64,000 nucleotides of DNA from Blattamonas nauphoetae (taxonomy: Eukaryota; Preaxostyla; Oxymonadida), in contig JARBJD010000302.1 in NCBI GenBank assembly GCA_033064195.1, positions 1 to 64,000 of the forward strand, given 5' to 3'. The position numbers were made by a program, and so were the translations under genes. Each line of letters opens with the position of its first letter. Position 1 is the stretch's first letter. The notes beneath the pieces are model-generated. The model did no database searches. It had not been told where the DNA came from and worked only from the letters and a program-made list of their open reading frames with translations. Of the stretch, positions 9,508 to 21,560 are shown one piece after another.

Positions 9508-10042
9508 TGGTCTCGACATCACTTCATGCTCTCTATCACCACATCAGCCATTCTTCTTCATTTGTGCACATTACTCTTTTTCGTTCTTGTCTTCATTTGC
9601 GATCTCAACGTCAGATCAAACACTCAACACTCATACTATGTCATTGAATAAAGCTCACCACATTCATTTAAACGTCTTTCACATGTTTTCCGTTCATATT
9701 TCCACTCTTCTATCCATCATCATCTCTTTTGCTCAGAGTGACTCTTCATTTCTTCTCTTTCTTCGTTGTTGTGATCTGTCTGTTCATTTTGAGGAATGAC
9801 AGATCACTCCTTCATACAATCATCTGATCACACTCTTCCTTTTCATCGTCACTCGTTCGTTTGTCATCTCGCATGTCGCATCAGACACTCACTAGCTCCG
9901 CTTCTGCAAGCTTGTCCCACACTCGACTGTTCGGAGTGTGGCTGGTTTGTGTAGAAGCTTTCTCACGTTTGGAGCGAAGTGTGAGACCCAACACCCTTTC
10001 GTGTCATTTTCACTCGTCATCATTTTCGGGATTGTGTGAAAT
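9508..10042. other. intergenic, no gene seen
   Basis: T/C-rich DNA downstream of gene 1 with short open frames of biased composition. It resembles the 3' flanks of the other beta-helix genes in texture but not in recognisable sequence. No RNA gene or convincing frame seen. Confidence 0.5.
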
Positions 10043-10460
10043 GTGGAAAAATTTTTGAAAACTTGGGACAGCAAGCCCCCGTACCACTTATAAAAAATTT
10101 TGTCTGGTGGATAATTAGTTGTGAATGAGCATCATTCGGTGGTTGATTACTTGATTTGGTGCCTCTAGAGGAAATACCACACTTTTTTTCTCTGTTCATT
10201 TTCTCACTCTCTAGTCAATATATTGAGCGATCGGTGGATTTATTCTGAATAAAAAGGAACAATATATTGAAAGTTTCTAATAGAACTCAGTTTTGTAACC
10301 TAGATCTAATTTTCACCACTTTTTTGATGTATGATCTTTCCGAAAAAAACACAGATTTATGTAGTCAGAGTCCTCCTCATTCACAAAGTTCACAAAAAAA
10401 TCGAGATACTTCCTTTTTAGGAGCTGGGGTACGCTCCCAAGTTTTCAAAAATTTTTCCAC
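10043..10460. mobile_element. MITE-like element with 25-bp inverted ends
   Basis: GTGGAAAAATTTTTGAAAAC (start 10043) recurs in inverted form ending at 10460, with the following bases TTGGGA also paired. The flanks are AAAT on both sides (10039-10042 and 10461-10464), a possible 4-bp duplication, though A/T-rich enough to be chance. The interior has no credible gene. Confidence 0.4.
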
Positions 10461-11300
10461 AAATTCTTTTATTATTTTGTCGCAGCGTTTCTTTTTCGTT
10501 TCCACAACTACAAAACTCAGTATTCTCTTGATTTATGACATGTTTATGAAGAACGTCTCAGAATAGCGAGTTGTGAAACGAAACAGAAGCTGGACACTTT
10601 CAGAGGTAATTAGCAAGAGCCGCCGCGTGTACATTGCATCCGAGCGAAAGGAAGATTGTATGGAATTCTTTGCGGTCCCTTGAATAGTCGTCCAGGATGT
10701 CATTTTTGCCATACTTGAGTTGGATTTCCAAAGCGTCTTCCCATCCTGCAGATTGTAGAGCTCTTTTGTGACTTTTTCGTCGACTGTTCACGAATGCATA
10801 TCTTCGAATGTGCTCTCTGAATTCATCGTTTGAATCCAGCATCGCGAGAGTGAGGTAGATAATGTCTCTTTTGACCGAAAAGAGCGTCGATCTGATTTTC
10901 AGCAACTCACATGCCCTGCGATACAAGTCTGTCAACTTCAACACACTCCATTTCAACGGGGTCATTTCAGTTTGGTAAAACGTTCGTCTCAGCGTAACGT
11001 AGAGATCCCATCGGTCGTCGTTATATGAAATGATATACTGGGCCAGTTTGTGTTTGACAGGATGCCGTTTCTCTGAGTCGGATGGCAGATACAAACATTT
11101 ATGAACGTCTCCCAAAATCTGTGCTTGTTCGTCTTTGTTCGCGTAATGCATCCCAAAATGGACGATTCTGAGGAAAAATGGGGCGAACCACGCATTAGAT
11201 GTCAAGTGTAAGCCATCGTTCCAGGTTAATCCGCCGAGACTGAAGTAGAATCGAAGGATGGTCTTCATCTGTGAAGGGGTGGAGAGTTGCTCGAGAAGAG

Positions 11301-12466
11301 GGCTTGGGTTTAGTATGTCGGGTTGGGTTTAGTATGTCGGGTTGGGTTTAGTATATCGGGTTGGAGGTTTAGAATGTAGGGTTGACTGTATTTCGTATAT
11401 CATCTTCAAAATCAAGATGTAATTGTGATTTTCTTCATTTTCATTGACTTTATCATCGTTTTCCAGCTGAATTATCGAGACAAGCGTCTCTGTTTCACTC
11501 TGATCCTCATCTCTTTGTTTCACCGTTTTGTGTTCTTGGTCGATTCAAAATCTATGATCGAGCAATTATTTGAATATTGATATAATCTCACAAACGGAAC
11601 GTTATTCGAAGTAAAATTCACTTTTTGTTCACAATAGAGAGAAAAAAATGACAAAGAAAAAGTCAAAATTTTCAATGTTTTTTCTCGACAGTCACTAGTG
11701 AAAAGTCATCTCGTGAAATGAAAACAACATGATAATGATTCATAGTATCCCACTCATAGTTGTGTCACCAATATGTCCCATGTCACCAATTAGGCCTTTT
11801 TTCTGGAAAAATCAATTTCGGTGAAACTAAGAAAAATCTGAAATTCAAGAATTATACTCCCACACAATCCCGAGAAAACCTCAAAATACCCCCTTTTGCC
11901 CGACGAAAAAAATCGTTTTGGCAATATCTCAACAACCAGTGAATCGATTTCGATGAAAATTTTCAGAGAAACGTTTTTTTGGTGAAACGAACATAATGGA
12001 AAAAATTGGGAGAAAAAATTCTGGGTATTTGGAAAGATCGGAAAAAACCCATAAAATTCTAGACAAAATATTCTTAGGAAAAAAATCCTTGTATTTTTTG
12101 TTCATCTTTTGTCGAGATCTATCCGACTATCATGCCTTTTATTTGATTTAAAACGGATGGCTGGTTCTGGAGAAATGAGGGCAAAAAGTTGAAAAAAATG
12201 TGTGCATTCGCAACGTTGAACGTATTTTGAGGTTTTCTCGGGATCGGGTGGGAGGATAATTCTAACATTTTATTTTTTTCTTAGTTTGACCAAAATAGTC
12301 CTTCACAGAAAAAAGGCCGGATTGGTGACACCGGACGGTTTGGTGACACCACTATCAGTCATTATTTTATCAATATTCTTTCTTCACCAGGCATAAATCA
12401 GGAAAACAACACCTCAACTTTCCAACCCGACATACTTTTTTTCGACCCGACATACTAAACCCATGC
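11301..12466. mobile_element. element E, Mutator-like non-autonomous transposon
   Basis: The ends are inverted: GGCTTGGGTTTAGTATGTCG at the left and the complement of GCATGGGTTTAGTATGTCGG at the right. The motif TTTAGTATGTCGGG is repeated two to three times inside each end. The 9-bp sequence CGAGAAGAG lies directly outside both ends (11292-11300 and 12467-12475). A 9-bp duplication with G-rich ends fits MULEs (established for that superfamily); no transposase is present in the 1,166 bp. It interrupts a host gene and contains element F. Confidence 0.75.
11759..12352. mobile_element. element F, TA-flanked element nested in E
   Basis: Long inverted arms of about 170 bp start GTTGTGTCACCAATATGTCC (left) and GTGGTGTCACCAAACCGTCC (right, complement), share AGGCCTTTTTTCTG-like and CCCGAGAAAACCTCAAAATA blocks, and are flanked by TA on both sides (11757-11758, 12353-12354). 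TGTCACCAA occurs twice in each arm. The TA flank suggests a Tc1/mariner-type mechanism; no transposase is visible. Confidence 0.65.
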
Positions 12467-13049
12467 CGAGAAGAGTCAAAGAATTGAAGAAGGGATTAAG
12501 ACTGCCATCTGGTGATGGATAAAGGTGGTCAAATATTTGGTAACCGTGTATTCTTTCGTCTTCAAGTTTTCCCATTAGATGTTCGAAAATCTCAAGACAT
12601 TTGGGCAGACATATCGCGCGCAGGGTTGCATTGTGATACATGATATTGACGAGGGCCTGATAGAGTTGATAGAGAGTTGGTGCTGAGGTGTGAACAGTGA
12701 TGGGAGTGTTGAGCGCTTTTGAGCAAGAGGAGAGCATCAACTCTAATGTTTGATAGAAAGGAACAGGACGCATAGCTACTTCATGTGGGAGAAGTGTGAG
12801 CAAATACGTTCTTCCAGTCATGGAATTGATCTGGTCCACGATTTAATTCTCAGACATTCCTGAATGTGTGATTGCTTCTTAGGTCCATTATCACTACTAC
12901 GAACACAATGATTGATTTTTCTTGATGTTTTTGTGAAATCGGAAACACACAAATGCATACAAGACCTTCTTCAGCTCAGAAAACAAGAAGCACATGATCG
13001 TGAATGTGGAATGATTGATGAAGAAAGAAAAAGGATAAACGGTGATGAT

Positions 13050-14503
13050 TTATCCCAAGTTGTGTCCAGTACCCTGATTTGTCACATTCGACTTCTTCAA
13101 CTCTCCCCAGAAGGTGATCTCAATCGGAACATCTTTGAAGAAGGTATCGATGGCGAAGACGAGAGGGACAGGAACGTTGATGAAGTAATGTGGCTGTAGG
13201 ACACCGTTGACGAAAAAGTGGAGTGTCCTCTTCGCCAAATCAGCCTCTGCCGACCACTCCTGTCCATCTCGAGGTTTCGTGTTCAGAACAATGCCTCTGT
13301 CAGCAGAGTAGAGCAATCCAGTTGCGTTGTACATCATCGCTGCTTTGGGAGAAGTGTGAACAGTTGTTGTGAGATGTTTTGGATACTCCGCAGCGTCAAG
13401 CACACCAAACACTGAAAGAATGAAGATGATGAATGGAGAACGAACAAACTGATTCCATCTGTTCCAGCATTTCGGATGGACAGACGATGAATGCCTTTCG
13501 AGACAGGTTTAGTGAAGCAACCAACAGCACCAGAGGAATTGATTCGTCTGATTATTGAACCATTCAATCCGATGTGATGCGGACTGAATGCGACGATGAC
13601 GTCAGATGTAACAATTTGTTCCTTTCTGGCCACTTCAGTCTTCATCTGGTGGAGTGAAGGAATGACAGCGATCTTTCGTTCTGCTTCTCCCAATCTTGTC
13701 TGCAATTCGAGATTCTCCTTTTCGAGTCTGACAATCGTGATCTCCAGGGTTCTGATTTGATCCCACTGATCCCACGCTTTTTTGATCCCACCAAATTCCT
13801 GCTTTATAATTTCCTTTCATTTCACTATATTTCATCATATCACTATCATATTCTCCATAAATTCTTGAAATGAAACATAAATAGCCATAGAGTGAAAAAA
13901 TATGGACGTGTTTATTATTGGGTGTCAAGACGGGATAACAATGGTCTTTGTCTCCCAGAGCAGTGGAACAATAACTGAGAAATACTGCAACAATGGAGGG
14001 GAAACAATACTTTCGATGATTCAGCTTCCGAGAAGGATATCTGGTGATGGAAGAAGAACCTTCTTCAATCAGATCCGTGAAGTCAACAAGCGCAAAATAT
14101 TGGTGATATGACGCAGTGGGTACTGGAGTTGATTGAAATAGTCGTCTACACAGCAGTGGCAGATTCTGGACCAACCGTTCTGTTCTTAAATCCTTCATCC
14201 GAGATCCAGCTGGAACAAACATCGCAATTTGAGCTTGTTGATGCTTCCGATTCAACAGATGGCGATGACCGAGTGGAAAAGATCCAGTTGAGTGTGAGAT
14301 GGGAAGTTTTGAGTCCAGATGAGCGAATGAGGAGACATTGTGGCGATCTGTCGTCATGGTGGAAAATTCTTGTATTACGTCCATTTGGGAGATGCTTTTC
14401 GATTCTTTTGTCGATTCGTTGAATGGTGATGGAGGTGTATGAAACCTTGCATCAATGTCCAGCCCTGTCTTCTTCAGCAAGTCTCTGACTTTTTCTCCTT
14501 CCT
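13050..14503 (-). pseudogene. 3' part of host kinase-SPRY gene, cut by Polinton B
   Basis: Minus-strand coding begins at the Polinton boundary with GEKVRDLLKKTGLDIDARF, continues through a conserved block (TERLVQNLPLLCRRLFQS, YFALVDFTDLIEEG, TRYPSRKLNHRK, RIYGEYDSDMMKY), a coiled coil (TIVRLEKENLELQTRLGEAE), and a SPRY-like end (FSPHHIGLNGSIIRR, CFTKPVSKGIHRLSIRNAG, then RTLHFFVNGVLQPHYFINVP). A 1-nt shift near 13815-13820 separates the block from the coiled coil, and a 38-nt intron lies at 13412-13449. The order kinase, conserved block, coiled coil, SPRY matches an oxymonad family I recall. The kinase part lies on the far side of element B (46925-48605). Confidence 0.65.
13412..13449 (-). 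other. 38-nt GT-AG intron in the SPRY region
   Basis: On the minus strand, exon ...GATGGAATCA is followed by GTTTGTTCG...TTCTTTCAG and then TGTTTGGTGTGCTTGAC. Splicing gives NAGTDGI-MFGVLDAAEYPKH in one frame and restores the SPRY-like domain; without it the frame switches to low-quality sequence. Confidence 0.6.
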
Positions 14504-14900
14504 AGTAGTATAGTAGACGATTTGGGAACCAGATTGAAATAGTAGTTGAAAACCAAAGTTGAAAGTCAATTCCGATTGACCATTTCTAAATCTTGTATTA
14601 AAAGGAATTTAGGCCATTTCAATGATGCCAATATTTGACCTAAATTCCAAAAATATGTTCAATATTTCGACCTCATTTTAAGCGTCAATTTTGAAGCAAA
14701 TTTTTGATACTTTCCAAAAATGTTGTCACTTTTTTCGATGTTTTTTCACTTTTGAACTCGAACAAAGTGAATCCAACTTGAGAACCACTTCGAAAAAAAT
14801 CGAAAAAATTTCTAAAATGTCGGGGACGATGTGAGTCGTCGATCAAAACAATCCCGATGAAAATCGGTTGAGAATTCGCGGAGCTACGTACCGAACAGTG
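14504..14900 (+). repeat. left terminal inverted repeat of Polinton B
   Basis: Matches 46500-46918 in inverse orientation: AGTAGTATAG, then TTGAAAACCAAAGTTGAAA, TCAATTCCGATTGACCATTT, TCTTGTATTAAAAGGAATTT, and a GACGATGTGA-TC-TCGATCAAA block in the same order. Imperfect, with gaps. The target duplication CTTCCT precedes it at 14498-14503. Confidence 0.75.
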
Positions 14901-15740
14901 GTCGAAAAAGTGACCAAAAAGTCGATTTTCAGAACTTGCTTAAAACAGCTGCTATATGGCTCAAATACACCTCAAACACCTTCTAAAATTACAAAATCGA
15001 TTTTGAAAGGTGAGATTCGCGATAAAAAACACTTTTTGGAAAAAAAGTTTGATCCGACCCATTGAGGATTTTTACGAGTCGAAATTTTCGAGATAAGGTA
15101 TGGACCCTGTCTTCCATCATCTTTCGCTCAGGAATCGTCCTCTTATGACGCCTTTTAGCATTAGATCAGTTAAGAACGCCTTCTGGCGACTTTTGGTTCG
15201 AACCATTTCACACCTCGATCGTTTTCAAAATTTTTTCTCAATTTTCATTTTTAACGATTTTCACGTCAACCACTTCACAAACACACTTAAGCGACGCTTT
15301 TTTGAGATTTCGAGTTTACTGGTGACATTAGTTCTCTCTGGAGGGTCGGTTTTTCACATCACACATTTGACGCATCATTTCCGCCAACATTTTCACTATA
15401 TGCATTTTTGCCCCGAATTTCTCCCACAAATCCTTCATTCTCACTGTCCGACAAAGCTGTGCTCAAATTTCGAGACACTTTTGTCGGATAGTTGTTCCAT
15501 AATGTCACATTTTCGTGTTTCAACATCTCACGTTTTCACTGTGTTTGTCACTTCAAAAACACCTTCAACCCCTTTCTTCTCTCATCTTTCTTTCACCATT
15601 TCACATTCAATCTCTTCGTCATTCCTCTTCATTTTCGTCATCTCACGAGCATTCTTTCGACCGTCTACACCTCACGAGCACATCACAATAACTCATTTTT
15701 TATCAACTTTTTTGCTTAATTGGAACAAAAGAATGTGAAT
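14900..15740 (+). repeat. left subterminal repeat R1 (copy in element B)
   Basis: Non-coding, T/C-rich DNA matching 3660-5045 of element A in inverse orientation (GGTATGGAC near 15096, TTTTTGCCCCGAATTT near 15410, TTGTCGGATAGTTGTTCC near 15480). A 212-aa open frame across it is rich in F, H, S and T and is not conserved in frame in the other copy, so I do not call a gene. Confidence 0.65.
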
Positions 15741-15749
15741 GAAGCAACA

Positions 15750-17040
15750 ATGAAGTGGGCAAGTATGATAGCAAAGGCTGAGACGGAAGATGTGAAAATT
15801 GTGGGTAAGTATTGAGATTTACGAACGTGTTCAGACAAATTTCACAAACAAAGAGAAAAAAAGAGTGATTGAAGTGAAAACTAAAAGATAAAACAAAATC
15901 TCGTACCAGATCTGAATGATCTTTGTTGTTCACGTTTCATTGGTACACCACTTCACTTTATGAACGAGTTCATCAAAAATGTTTCTAATTAGAGTAAAAT
16001 CGTGAAGTGAAACAATGTTAGCAACGATAAGGTGAAGTGACGTACCAGATCTCTCCAATCATTGTTTTTCTCACTTCGTTGGTACACCACTTCACCTTAT
16101 GAACGGGTTTGACAAAATTTCAGAAAACAAGAGGAATTAAGAGTGAGTGAAGTGAAAACTAAACGATAAAACACATTCATGTACCAGATCTCACCGATCA
16201 TTTCAGATTGAGTCTCGTTGGTACACCAGTGTGTTTTATGAAAGATTAGAGCAAAAATGTCAATAAAGAGATCAAAATTGTGAAGTGAAACAATGTTTGA
16301 AGTGATAAAACACATTCATGTACCAGATCTTACAGTTCATTTTTATCTTGACGATCAAACATTTTTAGTTCTGTGTTCTACATTGTTTTGATAAAAAAAG
16401 AGAATTGAAACAAAATAGTTGTGAAATGAAACGATAAGGTGAAGTGGTGTACCTGATCTGGATGATCACTTCAGATCGCGTTTTGTTGGTACACGAGTGT
16501 GTTTTATGAAAAGTTAAGAGCCTAAATCGAAGAGTGGTGAAGTGTAAAAGGTGAAATGAGAATCAAATCAAAGTAAAACAAAGTGGTGTACCAACGCATA
16601 CAATTTTATCGATGAATCACGAAGTTTCTCGAAGAAAGATGAGGATCAAAATTTTGTTCACGTCATTTTAAATTTTAATTTTTGAAAAAAGTGAGAGACA
16701 ATGAGAAAAAACTGACAATGAAGTGAAAATGAGAGTATAAAGTGAAGTGGTGTACCAAAACAGAGAATAACAAAAGTGAAGTGAAAATTCTGGTACGTCA
16801 TTGTGTCTTATAAAGAGATAATACAAAAAAGAGAGCAAACCTGTTCTAATTCCTTGATTAAACATGCTTTCATGAGATAAGACATCATAGTGTACCTGAG
16901 TTGGGATGATCACACAGATCGAGTCCACGAATGTGTTTTATAAAGAGATGAATAAAAAAGAAGAGCACACAAGTTATTTGTCGAGAGAGAAACATCCTTT
17001 CAAGAGCTAAGAAGCAGCGGTCGACCAGATCTGAAGGTCA
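15750..17040. repeat. degenerate ~136-bp tandem array in Polinton B
   Basis: Units are marked by GTACCAGATCT (or GTACCTGATCT) followed ~35 bases later by TTGGTACACCA and then a TTTATGAA or CTTTATGAA block; markers occur near 15903, 16043, 16179, 16319, 16450, 16893 and 17013, a period of about 130-140. Each unit also contains GTGAAGTGAAA. The two GGTAC-containing motifs are partly complementary, so each unit could fold. No coding. Element D split the array; its end resumes at 24274. Confidence 0.65.
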
Positions 17041-17055
17041 TAGTGCCCACATAAA

Positions 17056-19545
17056 CAGGGTTGTCGGAATGACTTAGTTGTAAGTAAAATGACTTACTTT
17101 TTATGTTTTTTCTGTGACTTAAGACTAAGTCGTAAAAAATCAAAAGTAAGTAAATCGTCCCTTTTTTCTCAAGTTGTGGTCTTGATCAAGAAATGAACCT
17201 AAAACTTTCCCCAACAGCTCTTCCTCTCTCACTAACATCCGATTCTCTCCAATCTGAATCCACCCCCAGCAGTTCAGTCTCTCAAACACCTCCCATTCTG
17301 CAGGAGAAAGAATACGTTCCATCCAATAGCATACTAGATGAAATGTTTGCCGAACACAATCTCATGCCAAATGAAGCAGGCAAGTCTGTGTGGGAAAATA
17401 TTGGAGGAAAGGGCCTTATTTGTAAGGTCTGCAATCAGTGGATTCCTAAAAGAGATGGACATATGGACCATCTTATCCATACCCCGGTCCGTGTTGATGC
17501 TAAAAGGATCCTTTCACAACACGTCAAGACTCAAAGTCACTATTCATCGCTGGGAAAATTGATCATGCAAAAGACAATCGAATAAGTAGGATGATGGAGG
17601 CAGTCGGCAAAAGAAGGAAAAACACTGACAGATCGAATCAATCAAATGCATTGGCTTATGAAAGAAGAAATTGCACTGTCCAAATTACCATCTTTGATCT
17701 CGCTCTGGAATAAAACATCTTTGGAGCTTGGGCAAACTGAACAACAATTCAAGTCGAGAGACGTCCAATTACGATTGACACGGTCCATCGGAGACATTCT
17801 CAATGTTGATGCACTTGAAAAACTTCGTTCAGCACCATGTTACTCGCTAATAGTCGATGAGGCGACAGATGTAATGCATCGGAGTCAACTGGCCATTATC
17901 GCTCAATATTGGGACGGGAATGAGATACAATGTCATCTTCTTGGACTCAAACAAATGGGATCATCCGGATCCACGTCGGATGAGATCACTGGAGTGATTT
18001 TGGACCTCCTAAAAGAAAACAAAATCGATCTTCAGAAAATGGTGGGATTCGCATCAGACGGTGCCAATACCATGATCGGGACCCACAATGGAGTTGCCTC
18101 ACAACTCCGGAACCTCATTCCTGCCCTAATAACGACACATTGTGCTGCTCATCGTCTTGCCCTCCTGATCGTTGTTCACCTTCACCAAACGAAGGGCATA
18201 TTCGGTGAATCAGTGAAACGAATCCGGCAAACTTTCGAATACATTTCGCATCATTCCAAAGAAAAGCCAGATTTGAAGAAATCCAGAAGAACGAACCAGG
18301 ACAACATCATGCTCTGGCGGATGTTGTTGTCACTCGTTGGCTAAGTCTTTCCAAATGCGTCTCGCTTCTTCTCAATGAATTCAGATCTATTATCCTTCTT
18401 CTTGACGAACCTCAATTTTGTGGGGATGACAGAGGGAAGGAATTGAGAAATGGGTTGTCTTGGAGTTTCATTGCTGATATGTGCATTCTCGATTCCCTCC
18501 TTCAAACACTCTCACTCGTCTCTCGCGAAATGCAGAGCAAAACTTTTGATTTATGGCAGCTCCACAACATCATTATCGATTCTTCCTCCGCGCTACGGGA
18601 GACAAAGGCTGTAAGATCGTATCAAAAAACTTTAAGAGAGAAGCGAATTCAATATGCAGGACTTCTACCGCATTTCGATGAAAACATTAACAAACAACAG
18701 GAGGAGCGAGCCACAATACTCTTCGACAACGTCCTTCAACAAATGGTGGACAGGTTCCCACCAACTACCGATTTGATTGGCTTTGAGTTTCTACAACTCG
18801 GACAATCACAAGGAATGAACCGTGACTATACAAAAAACGTTGGGCGTCTCTTCAACAAATTTAGGATCCTCTTTCCACAGACGATAACACAAAGAAATGC
18901 CGAAGCAGAATGGACAGTATTCGTTCAAACTCTCGCACGATCCGGCAAAAGGACAACCTCCGAGAAAGAACTTGCACAATTCATCACTATGGACATGGAA
19001 ATCAAGAGAAATTATCCTATCATTACAACTCTTGCAATCATTTATCGAACCGTCCCGACAACCAGTGTATCCGCAGAAAGACTGTTCGCAGCCATGAAAA
19101 GAGTGAAAACAAGATTGCGAAACCGACTGCAAGAACAAAATTTGAATGCCATCCTCAGAGCCGTGTGTGGGCCGGAGACGCTCACCGCAGAGCAAGTCTC
19201 CCGAGTGGCTACCCGTTTTCAAGAGCTAGAAAGTGCACTGAAGAAGGAGGGGAAACAGGAATTGTCTCTGAGTCATGCGTCAAGTCTTGGTTCAGTCGCA
19301 CCCGAGGTCGATTCAGACGATGCAGAAGATAGTGATGATGACGTTTGGTACCAAGGAGATGACTCCACGGAGTGGGAATTCTAACTTTTCATTGCTATCA
19401 TCTCATTTCAACAACAAAGTGGTAAATTTCGTTCAGAATTGTGATTTCGAAAAGAGCGACTTACTACTAAGTCATTTTTCCCTACTTCTTACTACTAAGT
19501 CATTTTTCCACGTCTTAAGACAACTCAAAGGGCCCGACAACCCTG
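17056..19545 (+). mobile_element. hAT transposon inserted in the end of element D
   Basis: The ends are CAGGGTTGTCGG (17056) and CCGACAACCCTG (19545), with subterminal GACTTAGT-GTAAGT motifs repeated at both ends. The 8-bp duplication CACATAAA flanks it exactly (17048-17055, 19546-19553), the size typical of hAT. The 2,490-bp element carries one transposase gene, now broken. Confidence 0.9.
17193..19384 (+). pseudogene. hAT transposase, frame-disrupted
   Basis: Three coding blocks. Block 1 (17193-17585) has a BED-type zinc finger: SVWENIGGKGLICKVCNQW, then LSQHVKTQSHYSSLGK. Block 2 (17646-18344) has the catalytic first and second acidic sites, LIVDEATDV and GFASDGANTMIG, and the CAAHRLAL motif. 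Block 3 (from about 18310 to 19384) has VTRWLSLSKC at its start and the hAT C-terminal dimerisation signature TTSVSAERLFAAMKRVKTR with RLQEQNLNAIL. Stops separate blocks 1 and 2 around 17583-17600, and a frame change lies near 18300. It resembles the ZBED/C2H2-type hAT transposases. It probably cannot make an active protein. Confidence 0.85.
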
Positions 19546-19553
19546 CACATAAA

Positions 19554-20054
19554 CCCGCTTTTATCCATAAACCCGCGCAAAATCCAAAATAGTGATCATC
19601 ATTATGAATTAATTCCTTCCATCTCATCTTTTCACTTTTTAGAACTAGTTACTCAAAATTGATTAAAAGGGAGTCGGATCAAAATCAAAATGTGGGTCAA
19701 TTTTGTTCAGAACACAGGAGGAATGAGAAGCTGAACCGCGCAGCCAGCTTGACATCTTCCTCCAGATTGTCATCTTCGATCTCAATCAGTTGCAATCGAT
19801 AATGTGGTCGCTGCCACCTCTCTTTGGATATCTCTTCACACAATCAAAAGACCACACTAATCTTCAGGATTCTCGACTCAACGAAGTTCCACAAGACGCA
19901 CAACCAATGAATCGATCCCTCCATCCCCCTCACGACACAGAATACTTATATGTGGCCGACATCTCCAAATTTCGGTGAGGGGAATCGATGTGATCTGCCA
20001 CTAGGATCCAAACGGAGACTGTTGGATCGTTGATTCATACATCCGCTTTTCTTC
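19554..20054. other. element D interior, no gene seen
   Basis: Starts with the doubled ATAAACCCGC end motif of element D. The remainder has only short frames of no recognised content. Confidence 0.4.
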
Positions 20055-21560
20055 ATGCTCAATCACCTCATCCGGACTCTTATCTCCGTTCAGAGTTGGT
20101 ATTTCGATGGAGTGCTAGCCGAATCAACGAACCACCATTATTCACTCCAGGATTATCCACGTCACCAAATCATCCCCCACCCACCTCTCGTTGACCTATT
20201 TCATCCACCAACTGGATCATACTCTCGTATCATGTCTGAATCTCCAAGTTCTCAGCAAGGCAAAAACGGTGGCATCCCTGTTCATGGAATCGACTCAAAA
20301 GTCTTCGAATGCGGAACTACTACACTCTTCTCGTTTGCTCTTACAGAAACAACACCATCCCAACATCGCCTGTTTGGGAGTGAGGTGATCCAGCGAGTGG
20401 TTGGATGTTCAGTGTCACACTCCACCATGACAGTGGGACGGGACTGTTGTCGCCGAATTTGGGAGGTAATGATGTATCTGAACAACTCGTTCTCATCTTG
20501 TATTCGACTCTCGAATGACGAATTCTCCATATCTTTCGACGAGCTCGATAGCAAGAAGGGCCAATCTTCACTGTGCTACGGACGACCAGAGTGGTGGACT
20601 ATCGATGCATGTACCAAGCCCGCCTCTCTCGTCGCTCACCAATTTTCAGTTCCGACACTGCATCAACAGGCACGCTGACCAGCGATCACGTTCGCGTCAC
20701 ATTCAATCGGCTTCAACGATGACGAAGCAAACGTGGCATTTTCCGTGCTGGAGACCATTCGAGGAGTGATGGGGGTTGTCCTGGTCAAGGATGACATCCT
20801 TCGTCTTGTCCGTGCTCAATTTGGGACGATCGGGTCACAAATAAGGACAGCTGTTGTGTCATCTGGATCACAATACAGCAAAACCTCAGTTGAACAAATG
20901 AATGAACTCGACCCAATCGTTCTTGGAGGAGATGGGTTGACAGCGACGACATGTTCGCAACTCAGTGAAGTGTCGATCTATTCTGATTCTGGATCCACAG
21001 CTGATTCAAGTCTGTTCTGTGGAGAGAGGACACAGCCTTGTTTGTCAATCGAATTGGGGTGGTCGATTGTGGAAACGATTGGTGCGACGAGATCGACTTT
21101 GGGAAGCGTCGATGCCACCACTCTCTCGGCTCAGATTTCCATCTAAAACAACCTACACGTTGTGATCACCAAAGGAACGAATTCAGAACCAACACTTCGC
21201 ATCCCCTCGTCTGTCGTCAACCCATCTGCTGATTCTATCGTGGTGGTTGTTGTTGAAGACGCGTTCTTCGAGATCAGCTCAGTCAACATCGAACTCGAAC
21301 CGAACGACTCGTCATTCTCGCTTCTCTAACCTTCCGATTACACTATCGTCCTCCTCACAGTCTCACTGACCGGATCGAAACTTGCTTCGGAAAAGAACAA
21401 CGACCCAACAACACAGGAGTTGTGTGAGTGGGAGAGTGGAATCATCAAACCTGTGAACAGCTCGACTTCGATCAAACTTTCCAGTTTTTTGCGTCTGTCG
21501 CAGGGAGCGATCAACATGAAAGGCAGCAGTCTGACGATTCAGACATCCTCATTTCGCCGA
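20055..21560 (+). pseudogene. decayed beta-helix family gene (cargo of element D)
   Basis: Successive frames keep family landmarks: SEVIQRVVGCSVSHSTMTVG and LNNSFSSCIRLSNDEFS (N-terminal type), then SSLFCGERTQPCLS and LGWSIVETIGATRSTL, aligning with FCGAVDRPCSSVDVAWLIVE of the gene at 52027, then LCEWESGIIKPVNSS, aligning with LCSWETGLIKLHD. Frames change repeatedly and no membrane or kinase part follows. It is an old fragment of the same host family found at 6739 and 48944. Confidence 0.6.

Larger units (their letters stand above)
10600..12839 (-). pseudogene. host helical-repeat-type gene split by transposon E
   Basis: Two minus-strand coding blocks, 12839-12467 and 11300-10600, belong to one gene. 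The 5' block ends in NPFFNSLTLL; the 3' block begins LLEQLSTPSQMKTILRFYF. Removing E and one copy of its 9-bp duplication joins them in frame as SLTLLEQLS. The product (~355 aa visible) is leucine-rich and helical, with no recognised domain; it recalls the large armadillo-like hypothetical families of oxymonads, from memory. The visible 5' end starts with GTG 12839 after an in-frame stop, so an upstream exon may exist or be lost. The protein ends LGCNVHAAALANYL. Confidence 0.6.

Noticed and set aside
15100-15738. 212-aa open frame on the plus strand
   Set aside because: Lies in subterminal repeat R1, has biased F/H/S/T composition, and the inverted copy at 3660-5045 does not keep the frame.
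15750-17040. CRISPR-like array
   Set aside because: Units are ~136 bp, degenerate throughout, with no short conserved repeat separated by unique spacers, and the genome is eukaryotic.
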